From positions 1-55,782 of the forward strand of contig JAUMYU010000007.1 of the NCBI GenBank assembly GCA_030528485.1: 55,782 bases of DNA, written 5' to 3'. Shown here in pieces: positions 20,751-27,954 of the stretch (the stretch's first letter is position 1; every line of letters starts with the position of its first letter). The position numbers and the translations under genes were made by a program. The notes under the pieces were generated by a model. It made no database searches. It was not told where the DNA came from and saw nothing but the letters and a program-made list of their open reading frames with translations. The stretch is from Comamonadaceae bacterium. GTDB lineage: Bacteria; Pseudomonadota; Gammaproteobacteria; Burkholderiales; Burkholderiaceae_C.

Positions 20751-20905
20751 CCTGTTCAAAATCTCTGCACGGTGTTCAAGAAAGCGGATTTGGGCGGTCT
20801 GCGGCGTTGCAAAGCCTCGCCATAGCTGCGGCTATGGCTGTGTTTTGCGCCTTGCAGCCCATTCCAAACCGCTTCTTGTCCACTCGCGCCGAGATTTTGA
20901 ACAGG
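20751..20905. mobile_element. 155-bp palindromic MITE-like element with IS5-type ends
   Basis: It has perfect 15-base inverted ends, CCTGTTCAAAATCTC (20751-20765) and GAGATTTTGAACAGG (20891-20905). The interior continues as a long imperfect palindrome centred on CCATAGC-TGCG-GCTATGG (20820-20837). The end sequence CCTGTTCAAAATCT also begins the decayed IS5-family element at 55293, so it is probably a non-autonomous relative. It fills the 393-base gap between the GH42-like gene and bamD. CTCTCAG occurs on both sides (20742-20748, 20906-20912), perhaps by chance. The rest of the gap shows nothing else. Confidence 0.8.
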
Positions 20906-21035
20906 CTCTCAGCAACGGCAGTGGGCATGGCTACAATGGCCGCCCATTGTTTTTTGGCCTTTTTTGCCTGCCTCTTTCTGCCTGCCTTTTGGGGCGTTTT
21001 CTCCCTGTATTGCCCGGTTGCACGGCCCTTGGTTT

Positions 21036-21833
21036 ATGCGAATTCACACCTCACCCCTGCTTTGTGGCGCGCTGGCGCTTGTGCTTGCGGCTTGTTCCAG
21101 CACTTCCAAAGATCGCACGGAAAACTGGTCGGCCGACCGGCTCTACAGCGAAGCGCGTGGCGAACTCAATTCCGCCAATTTCGAGAAAGCCGTGCCGCTG
21201 CTCGAGCGTCTGGAAGGGCGCGCTGCGGGCACCACGCTGGCGCAGCAGGCCCAGATCGACAAGGCTTATGCCCAGTACAAGGATGGCAAGGGGGCGGAGG
21301 CGATTGCCACGTTGGATCGCTTCATGCAGTTGCACCCCACCAGCGAGGCGGTGGATTACGCGCTGTATCTCAAGGGCCTGATCAACTTCAGCGATAACCC
21401 GGGGCTGTTTTCGTGGCTGTCGCCGCAAGACCTGTCCGAGCGCGATCAGCGCGCGGCCAAGGAGTCGTTCGAGGCGTTCAAGGAGCTGACCGACCGCTAC
21501 CCCCAATCGCGCTATGCGCCCGATGCGGCTCAGCGCATGCTGTATATCGTGAATGCCTTGGCGGCCTATGAGGTGCATGTGGCGCGCTATTACTACTCGC
21601 GCGGGGCTTACGTGGCGGCCATCAACCGCGCGCAGATGGCCATTGGTGACTACAAGGAGGCCCCGGCGCTGGCCGAGGCGCTGGAGATTCTGGAAAAGTC
21701 CTACGACAAGCTGGGCATGACGGATTTGCGCGACGACACGCGCCGGGTGCGTCAGGCGTCTTTCCCGCAAGGCGGGCAGGGCGGCGCGGCAGCGCCGGAG
21801 GCTAAACCAGCTTGGTGGAAGTTCTGGAAGTAG
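21036..21833 (+). CDS. bamD: Outer membrane assembly lipoprotein BamD
   Basis: A 265-residue lipoprotein with lipobox LAAC (Cys20), so it is anchored in the outer membrane. It is an essential partner of BamA in beta-barrel insertion. The TPR-like helical repeats are visible (DRLYSEARGELNSANFEKAVPLLERLEGR, here shortened: SEARGELNSANFEKAV; then HPTSEAVDYALYLKG and DRYPQSRYAPDAAQRM). The ATG at 21036 is chosen because the lipoprotein signal starts there. The C-terminal tail is AAPEAKPAWWKFWK. It is followed by a strong hairpin inside an AT-rich repeat that separates it from the convergent map gene. Confidence 0.94.
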   Translation: MRIHTSPLLCGALALVLAACSSTSKDRTENWSADRLYSEARGELNSANFEKAVPLLERLEGRAAGTTLAQQAQIDKAYAQYKDGKGAEAIATLDRFMQLHPTSEAVDYALYLKGLINFSDNPGLFSWLSPQDLSERDQRAAKESFEAFKELTDRYPQSRYAPDAAQRMLYIVNALAAYEVHVARYYYSRGAYVAAINRAQMAIGDYKEAPALAEALEILEKSYDKLGMTDLRDDTRRVRQASFPQGGQGGAAAPEAKPAWWKFWK

Positions 21834-21849
21834 CGCCTGGCCGTACACC

Positions 21850-21929
21850 GATTGCAGATCAATAAAAACACCGCTTTAGGCCAGTTGTGCCGAAAGCGGT
21901 GTTTTTTATTTCGGTTGATTTGTAAAAAT
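21850..21929 (+). repeat. AT-rich intergenic repeat, copy 9, forming a bidirectional terminator
   Basis: About 80 bp between convergent bamD and map. Left arm GATTGCAGATCAATAAAAA, right arm TTATTTCGGTTGATTTGTAA. The inner stem AACACCGCTTT (21867-21877) with AAAGCGGTGTT (21893-21903) followed by T-rich sequence is a convincing terminator in both directions. The stem differs from that of other copies. Confidence 0.88.
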
Positions 21930-22745
21930 TCAGGTCCTGGTGGCCTGCACGAAGTCGGGCAGGGCGGGCGAGCCTTGCGAGAGGGTGAGCACTTCGTAGC
22001 CCGTGGGGGTGACCAGCACCTGGTGCTCCCATTGGGCGGTGAGGCTGTGGTCTTTGGTCACGACCGTCCAGCCGTCGTGGCCGAGGTGTTTGATTTCGGG
22101 GCGGCCCAGGTTGAGCATGGGTTCGACGGTGAAGACCATGCCTGGCTCCAGCCGCTCGCCTGTGCCGGGGCGGCCGTAGTGCAGCACCTGGGGTTCTTCG
22201 TGGAAGGCGCGGCCGATGCCGTGGCCGCAGTATTCGCGCACGACGGAAAGGCCATTGCCTTCGGCGAATTTCTGGATGGCGTGGCCCACATCGCCCAGGC
22301 GGTTGCCGGGCTTGATTTGCAAGATGCCGTGCCACATGGCCTCGAAAGTGAGGCGGCACAGCCGCCGCGCGGCGATGGAGACTGCGCCGATTTCGAACAT
22401 GCGGCTGTTGTCGCCAAACCAGCCATCGGGGGTGATGACGGTGACGTCCACATTGAGGATGTCGCCTTTTTTCAGCGGCTTGTCGTTGGGGATGCCGTGG
22501 CAGACGACGTGGTTGGGCGAGGTGCAGACCGAGCCGGGGTAGGGCGGATAGCCCTCGGGCTGGTAGCCCAGCGTGGCCGAGCGCGTGCCTTGCTGGGCCA
22601 TGCACTGGGCGGCGAGGCGGTCGATCTCGCGCGTGGTGATGCCGGGTTTGATGTGGGGGGTGAGGTAATCGAGAACTTCCGAAGCCAGGCGGCAGGCGTT
22701 GCGCAGGCCGGGCAAATCGGCTTCTGTTTTGAGCGTGATAGACAT
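21930..22745 (-). CDS. map: Methionine aminopeptidase, type I
   Basis: A 271-residue dinuclear metalloprotease that removes initiator methionine from nascent proteins. The metal and substrate residues are recognisable: CHGIPNDKPL, NVDVTVITPDGWFGDNSR (two Asp ligands), GHGIGRAFHEEPQ (His ligand), FTVEPM and EHQVLV (Glu ligands). The length matches the E. coli enzyme plus a few residues. It is transcribed alone; the previous minus gene (rsmA) is separated from it by an AT-rich repeat. Confidence 0.97.
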   Translation of the reverse strand: MSITLKTEADLPGLRNACRLASEVLDYLTPHIKPGITTREIDRLAAQCMAQQGTRSATLGYQPEGYPPYPGSVCTSPNHVVCHGIPNDKPLKKGDILNVDVTVITPDGWFGDNSRMFEIGAVSIAARRLCRLTFEAMWHGILQIKPGNRLGDVGHAIQKFAEGNGLSVVREYCGHGIGRAFHEEPQVLHYGRPGTGERLEPGMVFTVEPMLNLGRPEIKHLGHDGWTVVTKDHSLTAQWEHQVLVTPTGYEVLTLSQGSPALPDFVQATRT

Positions 22746-22814
22746 GGCTAGGGATTATCCCTGAATTAGCCTTGGCTTAAGAGCTCCGAAAGGTCGCGAC
22801 TTGCGGGGTATTGG

Positions 22815-22900
22815 CTTTTTTATTCTATTTCATTGGCAAAAAAATACCCATTTTTAGGCATGATGGGTATTGGGTTTATTTTCTTTTTGATTGGTAGATT
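22815..22900 (+). repeat. AT-rich intergenic repeat, copy 10
   Basis: About 86 bp between rsmA and map. The inner stem is AATACCCAT with ATGGGTATT; the core is CATTTTTAGGCATGATGGG; the right arm is TTTTCTTTTTGATTGG. The stem again differs from other copies but stays self-complementary. Confidence 0.85.
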
Positions 22901-22928
22901 GTTGGTGGGGCGGGCGTGCGCCAAAACC

Positions 22929-23753
22929 TCATGCCTGGCCTGGCGCTGCCGCATGCAGTTGCGCGGCCAGGGCGGTGTATTCATGCGTGGGGATTTCCTC
23001 GGCGCGGCGCTGGGTGTCGAAGTGGCCGGCAAAGCCGCGCGCCTCCAGCCACTTGCCCAGAGTGTGGCGCACGAGTTTGCGTTTTTGGCTGAAGGCGACT
23101 TTGACCAGCTCCTCCAGCAAGGGCTGGGGCACGCGCACCCAATCGGCCAGGGGCTGCATGCGCACGACGGCGCTATCGACTTTGGGCGGCGGATCGAAGG
23201 CTTCGGGCGGCACGTTGAGCACGCGCTCCATCGCATAGCGCCATTGCAGCATGACCGACAGGCGCCCGAAGGCGGAGCTGCCCGGCTCGGCCAGCATGCG
23301 GTCGATGACTTCTTTTTGCAGCATGAAGTGCTGGTCTTGCACCACGTCGATGGCTTGCAGCAGGTGAAACAGCAGCGGGGTGGAGATGTTGTAGGGCAGG
23401 TTGCCCACCACGCGCAGCTTGGGGGCGGGAGCGCCTGGCTCGACGCCGTGCTGCGCGGCCAGTTGTGCCGAAAGTTGCGCCGAAAGCTGCACGAAATCGA
23501 CTTGCAGCACGTCGCTGGCGATGACGTGCAGGCGCGGGTTCTGGCGCAGCCGGGCGATGAGGTCGCGGTCCAGCTCGATGACGCACAGGCGATCGATGCG
23601 CTCGAGCAAGGGCGCGGTCAGGGCGGCCATGCCGGGGCCGATTTCCACCAGCAGTTGGCCGGGGCGGGGGGCGATGGCTTTGACGATGTGCTCAATGATG
23701 GCGTCGTCCACCAGAAAATGCTGGCCGAAACGTTTGCGGGGAATGTGGCGCAC
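22929..23753 (-). CDS. rsmA: 16S rRNA dimethyladenosine transferase RsmA (KsgA)
   Basis: A 274-residue SAM-dependent enzyme that dimethylates A1518 and A1519 of 16S rRNA late in 30S assembly. Motifs: [11 protein letters not shown] at the start, the SAM loop [11 protein letters not shown], the acidic end of the second strand IELDRDLI, and the catalytic NLPYNIS near residue 127. The C-terminal helical domain is present. A possible operon partner, the PACE-type gene, begins downstream on the minus strand at a higher coordinate, ending 36 bases before the rsmA start. Confidence 0.97.
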   Translation of the reverse strand: MRHIPRKRFGQHFLVDDAIIEHIVKAIAPRPGQLLVEIGPGMAALTAPLLERIDRLCVIELDRDLIARLRQNPRLHVIASDVLQVDFVQLSAQLSAQLAAQHGVEPGAPAPKLRVVGNLPYNISTPLLFHLLQAIDVVQDQHFMLQKEVIDRMLAEPGSSAFGRLSVMLQWRYAMERVLNVPPEAFDPPPKVDSAVVRMQPLADWVRVPQPLLEELVKVAFSQKRKLVRHTLGKWLEARGFAGHFDTQRRAEEIPTHEYTALAAQLHAAAPGQA

Positions 23754-23789
23754 GGGGGGCTTTCTGTTTCTGTGATGGGGTGAGAGGGT

Positions 23790-24221
23790 TTACCCGGCGG
23801 CGGCGCTTTGGGGCAGGCCAAAAATGCGGTCAAAGCACCAGGTGAAAACAAAGGTGTAGATGAGAAAGAAGATCAGCAGCCCGAAATCCATCACAAACGC
23901 TTGCCACAAGCTCACTTGCAACTGCCAGGCGAACAGGGGCACGAGAAACACCAGCAAACCGCCCTCGAAGCCGATGGCGTGGGCAATGCGGCGCTTGAGG
24001 CTGCGGCCTTTGATGGGCTGGCGCGCTTCCCAGCGTTCGAAAAAGGTGTTGAAGATGTAATTCCAGGCAATGGCCGTGGCCGATGCCAGCGTGGCGGCCA
24101 CCAGCGATTGCTGCATATCGCGCCCGCTGGCGAGCATCAAGCCCAGGCCCGAGACGGCGATGGCGATCAGTTCGTAAATGGTGACGTACACAATCCGGCG
24201 GCGGATGCCTTGTAACTTCAT
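23790..24221 (-). CDS. PACE-family small efflux protein (AceI-like, bacterial transmembrane pair domain)
   Basis: 143 residues with four hydrophobic helices and duplicated two-helix halves. The conserved acidic residue in helix 1 is Glu17 (IYELIAI); the paired motif WNYIFNTFFERWE (residues 53-65) and the second-half FVFTWCFDRIF are hallmarks of the proteobacterial antimicrobial compound efflux family, whose founder AceI exports chlorhexidine. The start is ATG 24221 (MKLQGIRRRIVYV), the family N-terminus. It precedes rsmA by 36 bases. The substrate is not shown by sequence. Confidence 0.88.
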   Translation of the reverse strand: MKLQGIRRRIVYVTIYELIAIAVSGLGLMLASGRDMQQSLVAATLASATAIAWNYIFNTFFERWEARQPIKGRSLKRRIAHAIGFEGGLLVFLVPLFAWQLQVSLWQAFVMDFGLLIFFLIYTFVFTWCFDRIFGLPQSAAAG

Positions 24222-24366
24222 GGGCGGGGGCGGTTGGCGGCAAAGCCCGCGAGTGTAGCGCCCGCCCGCGGCGGTATGCGCCCGCTGGCGGGCTGCTGGC
24301 GTGCTGTGGGCGAAAATGCCGGCCCGCGCGGCCGCCCTGGCCGCAGCCCGATTGCCATTGCTTTGT

Positions 24367-25314
24367 ATGCCCCGCCAAGATTCCCCATCGCGTCCGCAGC
24401 CTCGCTCCAACCCTCGCCGCGCCGAGTCTGCCGCCAGCACCCCAGCCGACAAAGCCCGCCAGGCCCTGGCCGAGCTGGGGCTGGCGCAAGATGTTTCTGT
24501 CGAACTGCTGCAAGCACTGCACATCCTCACCCGCGAAGGGCGGCTCAATCAGGATTCGCGCCGCAAACTCAAGCAAGTGCTGCATTTGGTGCAATTCATC
24601 GAGCCGCTGATTCGGGAGGCGGCCCAGGCCACGCCCGCCGATGGCGCACCGCCCGATGCAGGCCCCGTGCTGGTGGACCACGGCGCGGGCAAGTCCTACC
24701 TGGGCTTTGTGCTGTACGACCTGGTGTTGCGCCCGTTGGGGCGCGGGCGTGTGGTGAGCGTGGAATGGCGGCCCGAGCTGATCGCCCGCTCGCAAGCGTT
24801 GGCCCAGCGCCTGGGCTTTGCGCGCATGGCCTTTTTGCCCCTGGCCGTGGCCGAGGCGCAAAACGCCCCCGAGTTGCCCGCACGGGTGGACATCGTCACC
24901 GCCTTGCACGCCTGCGACAGCGCCACCGACGATGCCATCGCCTTCGGCCTGGCCAAGCGCGCACGGGCGATGGCGCTGGTGCCCTGCTGCCAGGCCGAGG
25001 CCGCCGCCCATCTGCGCATGAACAAAGCCCTGGCGCTGGCGCGCACGCCCCTGGCCGAGCTGTGGCGCCACCCGCTGCACACGCGCGAGCTGGGCAGCCA
25101 TCTCACTAACGTCATGCGCTGCCTGTATCTGGAGGCCCAGGGCTACCAGGTCAGTGTGACCGAACTCACCGGCTGGGAGCACAGCATGAAAAACGAACTC
25201 ATCATCGCCCGCTACACCGGCCACAAAAAACGCAGCGCGCGCCAGCGGCTGGAGGCCATCGCTGTCGAAATGGGCTTGCAGGAGCTGCTGGCGCTGCGCT
25301 TTCCCGTGCGCTGA
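24367..25314 (+). CDS. Class I SAM-dependent methyltransferase of the PF13679 type
   Basis: 315 residues. The N-terminal 60 residues are basic, then helical (ALHILTREGRLNQDSRRKLKQ). The catalytic domain shows the nucleotide loop VDHGAGKSYLGFVLYD, VVSVEWRPEL, the distinctive LHACDSATDDAI and PCCQAEAA. This Cys-Cys motif and the DxGxGKxxL loop occur in the methyltransferase family related to human GSTCD and bacterial RNA-type enzymes. The substrate is unknown. ATG 24367 is chosen; a 22-residue longer form from 24301 is possible. It is divergent from the PACE gene and marks the left edge of the AT-rich island. Confidence 0.85.
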   Translation: MPRQDSPSRPQPRSNPRRAESAASTPADKARQALAELGLAQDVSVELLQALHILTREGRLNQDSRRKLKQVLHLVQFIEPLIREAAQATPADGAPPDAGPVLVDHGAGKSYLGFVLYDLVLRPLGRGRVVSVEWRPELIARSQALAQRLGFARMAFLPLAVAEAQNAPELPARVDIVTALHACDSATDDAIAFGLAKRARAMALVPCCQAEAAAHLRMNKALALARTPLAELWRHPLHTRELGSHLTNVMRCLYLEAQGYQVSVTELTGWEHSMKNELIIARYTGHKKRSARQRLEAIAVEMGLQELLALRFPVR

Positions 25315-25427
25315 TCTGTTCTGTTGCGTCAATGACTTCTCAGGTCGGTGAAGCCGAAGGCGTGCTTGATCATTTCGCAGTTGATCTGCATTCCCTTTGA
25401 TGAGTAATGGAATTCCCCCGCAGCAAA

Positions 25428-25468
25428 TTGACAATGATAGAATAAATGATCATGAGATTTGTTCTCAT
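25428..25468 (+). promoter_or_regulatory. Promoter and possible operator of the RiPP cluster
   Basis: An extended -10 element TG-A-TAGAAT (25435-25443) is the best promoter candidate; a TTGACA (25428-25433) lies just upstream but is too close to be its -35. Around the predicted start, ATGAGA (25452-25457) and TCTCAT (25463-25468) form a perfect 6-base inverted repeat with a TTTGT spacer, a plausible operator. The ribosome site AAAGGAG follows seven bases before the ATG. Confidence 0.5.
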
Positions 25469-25488
25469 TCGTATGAAAGGAGTTTTCT

Positions 25489-25779
25489 ATGAGTTCTGTT
25501 GAGACGGCATTTGCGGCTATTGCACTTTCTTTTGTGGGAGGAAATTCAAGCAATCTACCTCTGGATCAGATTTTAATTAATAAGCCGGTTCCAGATCCTA
25601 TAAGTGAAAGCGTTTTTCAGTTTCTTCCAATCGATTTAAATGAAATAAGGGCGATCGAAGACAGGGCTGTTTTGGCTATGGGGACAACAAAATGCTGCGG
25701 CTCAGGAACTTGCGATATTATAAGTCATGAAGAAATGATGCGTTTATGCCAATTGCCTAATGGTTCTGCGTGTCCTTGA
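25489..25779 (+). CDS. Putative RiPP precursor peptide (Cys-rich C-terminus)
   Basis: A 96-residue peptide with a strong AAAGGAG site seven bases before ATG 25489. Residues 1-64 are Cys-free and end in a helical acidic stretch (IDLNEIRAIEDRAVLAM), like a leader. All five Cys (69, 70, 75, 87, 95) lie in the last 28 residues, mixed with Thr66, Thr67, Ser72, Thr74, Ser79 and Ser93; the core opens GTTKCCGSGTCD. This is the layout of lanthipeptide-type precursors, and the next genes encode a GNAT enzyme and a LanM-type dehydratase. The leader/core boundary is not certain; the GG at 17-18 is far too early. A terminator-like hairpin follows the stop. Low GC compared with flanking genes suggests transfer. 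Confidence 0.72.
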   Translation: MSSVETAFAAIALSFVGGNSSNLPLDQILINKPVPDPISESVFQFLPIDLNEIRAIEDRAVLAMGTTKCCGSGTCDIISHEEMMRLCQLPNGSACP

Positions 25780-25796
25780 TCATGAGTTTGAAATTC

Positions 25797-25835
25797 AAAA
25801 GCCATGCTTCGAGTCTGGGTTCGTGCATGGCTTTT
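25797..25835 (+). terminator. Hairpin between precursor gene and modification genes
   Basis: AAAAGCCATGC (25797-25807) pairs perfectly with GCATGGCTTTT (25825-25835), with a 17-base loop. It probably acts as a leaky terminator, so more precursor than enzyme mRNA would be made, as is common in RiPP operons. Confidence 0.75.
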
Positions 25836-25888
25836 AATTTGGTTTCAGGATTTGTTGTGTGATTTCATTTTATGGTATTGGATAGGTA

Positions 25889-26317
25889 ATGGAATTGATG
25901 AAAAATGGAGAGCCATTTTTTTTGGTGACATCCCCGCATGGTATAGAGTCATATCTTCCGAGCATAGGCGATGTGTATTTGAAGAGTGGGTGGGGAACTG
26001 CATATAGTCTGAGTATGCTGCGAAAAATGTTTCGTGGAGCTTATTATGTTGTGGCGATTTCTTCTGTCTCGGTTATGGGGTTCATTAGGGCGTTCACAGA
26101 TGGTGTGTGCGTGACTCACTTGTCTGAAATTCTCGTGCATCCTGACTATCGAGGGAAGGGGGTTGGTGAAGTTATGATGAAGAAAATGCTTGGAGATTTA
26201 TCTCATACAACCATGTACGCAGAGGTTATGCGAGGTAGGTCTGAGCGATTTTTTGAAAAAAATGAATTTAGTCAAAAAATGCAGTTGAGGGCGTATGCAA
26301 GAAAAAAACAAATATGA
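25889..26317 (+). CDS. GNAT family acyl/acetyltransferase in RiPP cluster
   Basis: 142 residues. The acetyl-CoA binding motif A is clear: VHPDYRGKGVGE (residues 83-94), with the preceding strand CVTHLSEIL. The C-terminal half ends in the usual FFEKNEF-type strand and helix. The single-domain GNAT length fits. In a RiPP cluster such an enzyme may acylate the peptide N-terminus or a Lys, as in GNAT-modified RiPPs, or may protect the host; the core has one Lys (68). The gene overlaps the start of the dehydratase by 23 bases, so the two are translationally coupled. It is AT-rich like its neighbours. Confidence 0.82.
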   Translation: MELMKNGEPFFLVTSPHGIESYLPSIGDVYLKSGWGTAYSLSMLRKMFRGAYYVVAISSVSVMGFIRAFTDGVCVTHLSEILVHPDYRGKGVGEVMMKKMLGDLSHTTMYAEVMRGRSERFFEKNEFSQKMQLRAYARKKQI

Positions 26318-27743
26318 TTTTAATAATGCTTTGGGTGATTTTAGGTTTAGAATGGGGGAGCTTGCTCGTGGCTTTTTGAGGGTATCAATAGAGGATTCGA
26401 TTTTTGATGAAAAAATCGAAAAAGTGATTTCTGATGAGGTTGTTGAGGAGTCTTGGGTGGCCGCGGAAGAAATGCTGATGCCGGCGCTTGTGTCTTTTGG
26501 TGCAAATTTTGGAAAATTAAATACTGAAAATTTATACAAATCATTTATGTTTGAGGCTTTTGATCGGTGGAGAGTTTGGGTGGAGTGCAGGCATGATGCG
26601 CTAAAAAAACAAGTAATTAATGCCAAAAATATGATGGGTGGAAAAATGGTTTCCGTTAACTCTATGAATGGGGATTTGCATAATGGGCTTAAGAGGCTAT
26701 TGAAGATAAAAATTGTTGACAGCGATTCGAAAGAGAAGTGTTTTGTTTATAAGTCGGTGAGTTCTTTTCCTCAGAAATTAGTTTTTTCTGTTGGAAAGGT
26801 GGTGTCTTCGAGGTTAGGTATTGATGATATTACTTCTCCGGTTTTTTGTGAGGGTGTAGATGGCTACTTAAGGGAGTTCGTTGAGTGTTGTGGTAATAAG
26901 CCGGTTGGGGATGTGTCTGGGTATTTTTATAATTTTGGCGTCATTTGTTCTATTGCGTCTTTTTTAGAGATTGTGGATTTGCATCATGAGAATATTATTG
27001 TGGCAAATAATGGTGTTCCAAAAATAATCGATATCGAATTAATCTTAGCATCTGCCTTGAAAAATGATTTTGTCTGGAGTTGCATAAATTCGGGATTGTT
27101 TGATTATTCAAGCTCTCCGATAGGGCAAAAAAACAGACACAGGTATCTGAATCCATCGGTGGCGTTGAATGGGCGTGATGTTTGTTTTTCTGTTGGGCGG
27201 GATCAATACAGTTTGGATCATATACTGAGGAGTGGGGATGGCGTTATTGTTGATCCCAGGGATTATGCGAGTTATATTCAGCGTGGCGCGAAAGATGCGG
27301 ATGATGTTATTCGCTCTGGCGGATGCGAATTGTTGAATCTTATTGATGTTGGTGAGGGTGGTGCTGTTAGGGTTTTATTTAGAAGTACTGCGTATTATAA
27401 GATATTGCAAATTCAAATTTGGTTGCCATGTGGGGATTTGGATGAAAATATTTCCGCGATCAGGAAAAAGTTGATTGGTTGTGCGCTGGGTAACGATAGG
27501 GTTGATGAGAAAACGAAAAATGCTATAATTGATGCAGAGATTTCCGATATTGTGCGGGGTGATATACCATATTTTTGGGTGGACTGCCGGAGGGGTGATT
27601 TGATGCACTCAAGTGGGGTAATTAAAAAACACTTTGCTCCTGATTTTTTTGAAAGTTTTTCAAAGCGTGTGAAAAAATGGGTTCTTAAAGATAGTTCCAG
27701 AGATATGAGCAGGGTGCTTGGTAGGATTTTTTCTGTTTCTTGA
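26295..27743 (+). CDS. Stand-alone LanM-type lanthipeptide dehydratase (DUF4135), no cyclase domain
   Basis: 482 residues, recognisable as the dehydratase half of class II LanM synthetases, which phosphorylates Ser/Thr with ATP and then eliminates phosphate to give Dha/Dhb. The kinase-type residues are kept: GDLHN (Asp127, His129), VYK (Lys153), DLHHEN (Asp228, His230, Asn233) and IDIE (Asp246, Glu248). The elimination region has LFRSTAYY (Arg363, Thr365, Tyr368) and the GDIPYF motif (422-427). The usual YKPR has become YKSV, and RPT has become RST. LanM proteins run to about 900-1000 residues with a C-terminal zinc LanC domain; this one stops right after the dehydratase, with no Cys-His zinc motifs. 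It follows the GNAT gene with overlap. Confidence 0.88.
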   Translation: MQEKNKYDFNNALGDFRFRMGELARGFLRVSIEDSIFDEKIEKVISDEVVEESWVAAEEMLMPALVSFGANFGKLNTENLYKSFMFEAFDRWRVWVECRHDALKKQVINAKNMMGGKMVSVNSMNGDLHNGLKRLLKIKIVDSDSKEKCFVYKSVSSFPQKLVFSVGKVVSSRLGIDDITSPVFCEGVDGYLREFVECCGNKPVGDVSGYFYNFGVICSIASFLEIVDLHHENIIVANNGVPKIIDIELILASALKNDFVWSCINSGLFDYSSSPIGQKNRHRYLNPSVALNGRDVCFSVGRDQYSLDHILRSGDGVIVDPRDYASYIQRGAKDADDVIRSGGCELLNLIDVGEGGAVRVLFRSTAYYKILQIQIWLPCGDLDENISAIRKKLIGCALGNDRVDEKTKNAIIDAEISDIVRGDIPYFWVDCRRGDLMHSSGVIKKHFAPDFFESFSKRVKKWVLKDSSRDMSRVLGRIFSVS

Positions 27744-27954
27744 TTTTTAAGGCCACCCGGCGGCATATGGAATTTTGCGTTGCTGTCACTTATCAGTCTT
27801 CTTGCCTGTTTTCAAGGTTGTTTGCATAGAGGCCACTTCAGATCGCTTGACTCTGGGGAGCAACGCAAGTAGCGGAGCGTCGGATTCAGGCACCACGAAG
27901 ATGCCTAGGGTTAGTGCTAACATCACCGCTTTTTTTCGCCTGCCCCCGACCATC

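Noticed and set aside
25537-25542. Gly-Gly at residues 17-18 of the precursor peptide as a leader cleavage site
   Set aside because: It would leave a 78-residue core with Cys only at the far end, unlike double-glycine RiPP leaders.
25329-25553. 74-codon minus-strand frame at the left edge of the island
   Set aside because: It overlaps the precursor gene start on the other strand and has no recognisable family; it is mentioned only as a possible old gene tail.
25804-26007. 67-codon plus-strand frame after the precursor hairpin
   Set aside because: It overlaps the GNAT gene in another frame, has no ribosome site and would begin inside the hairpin region.
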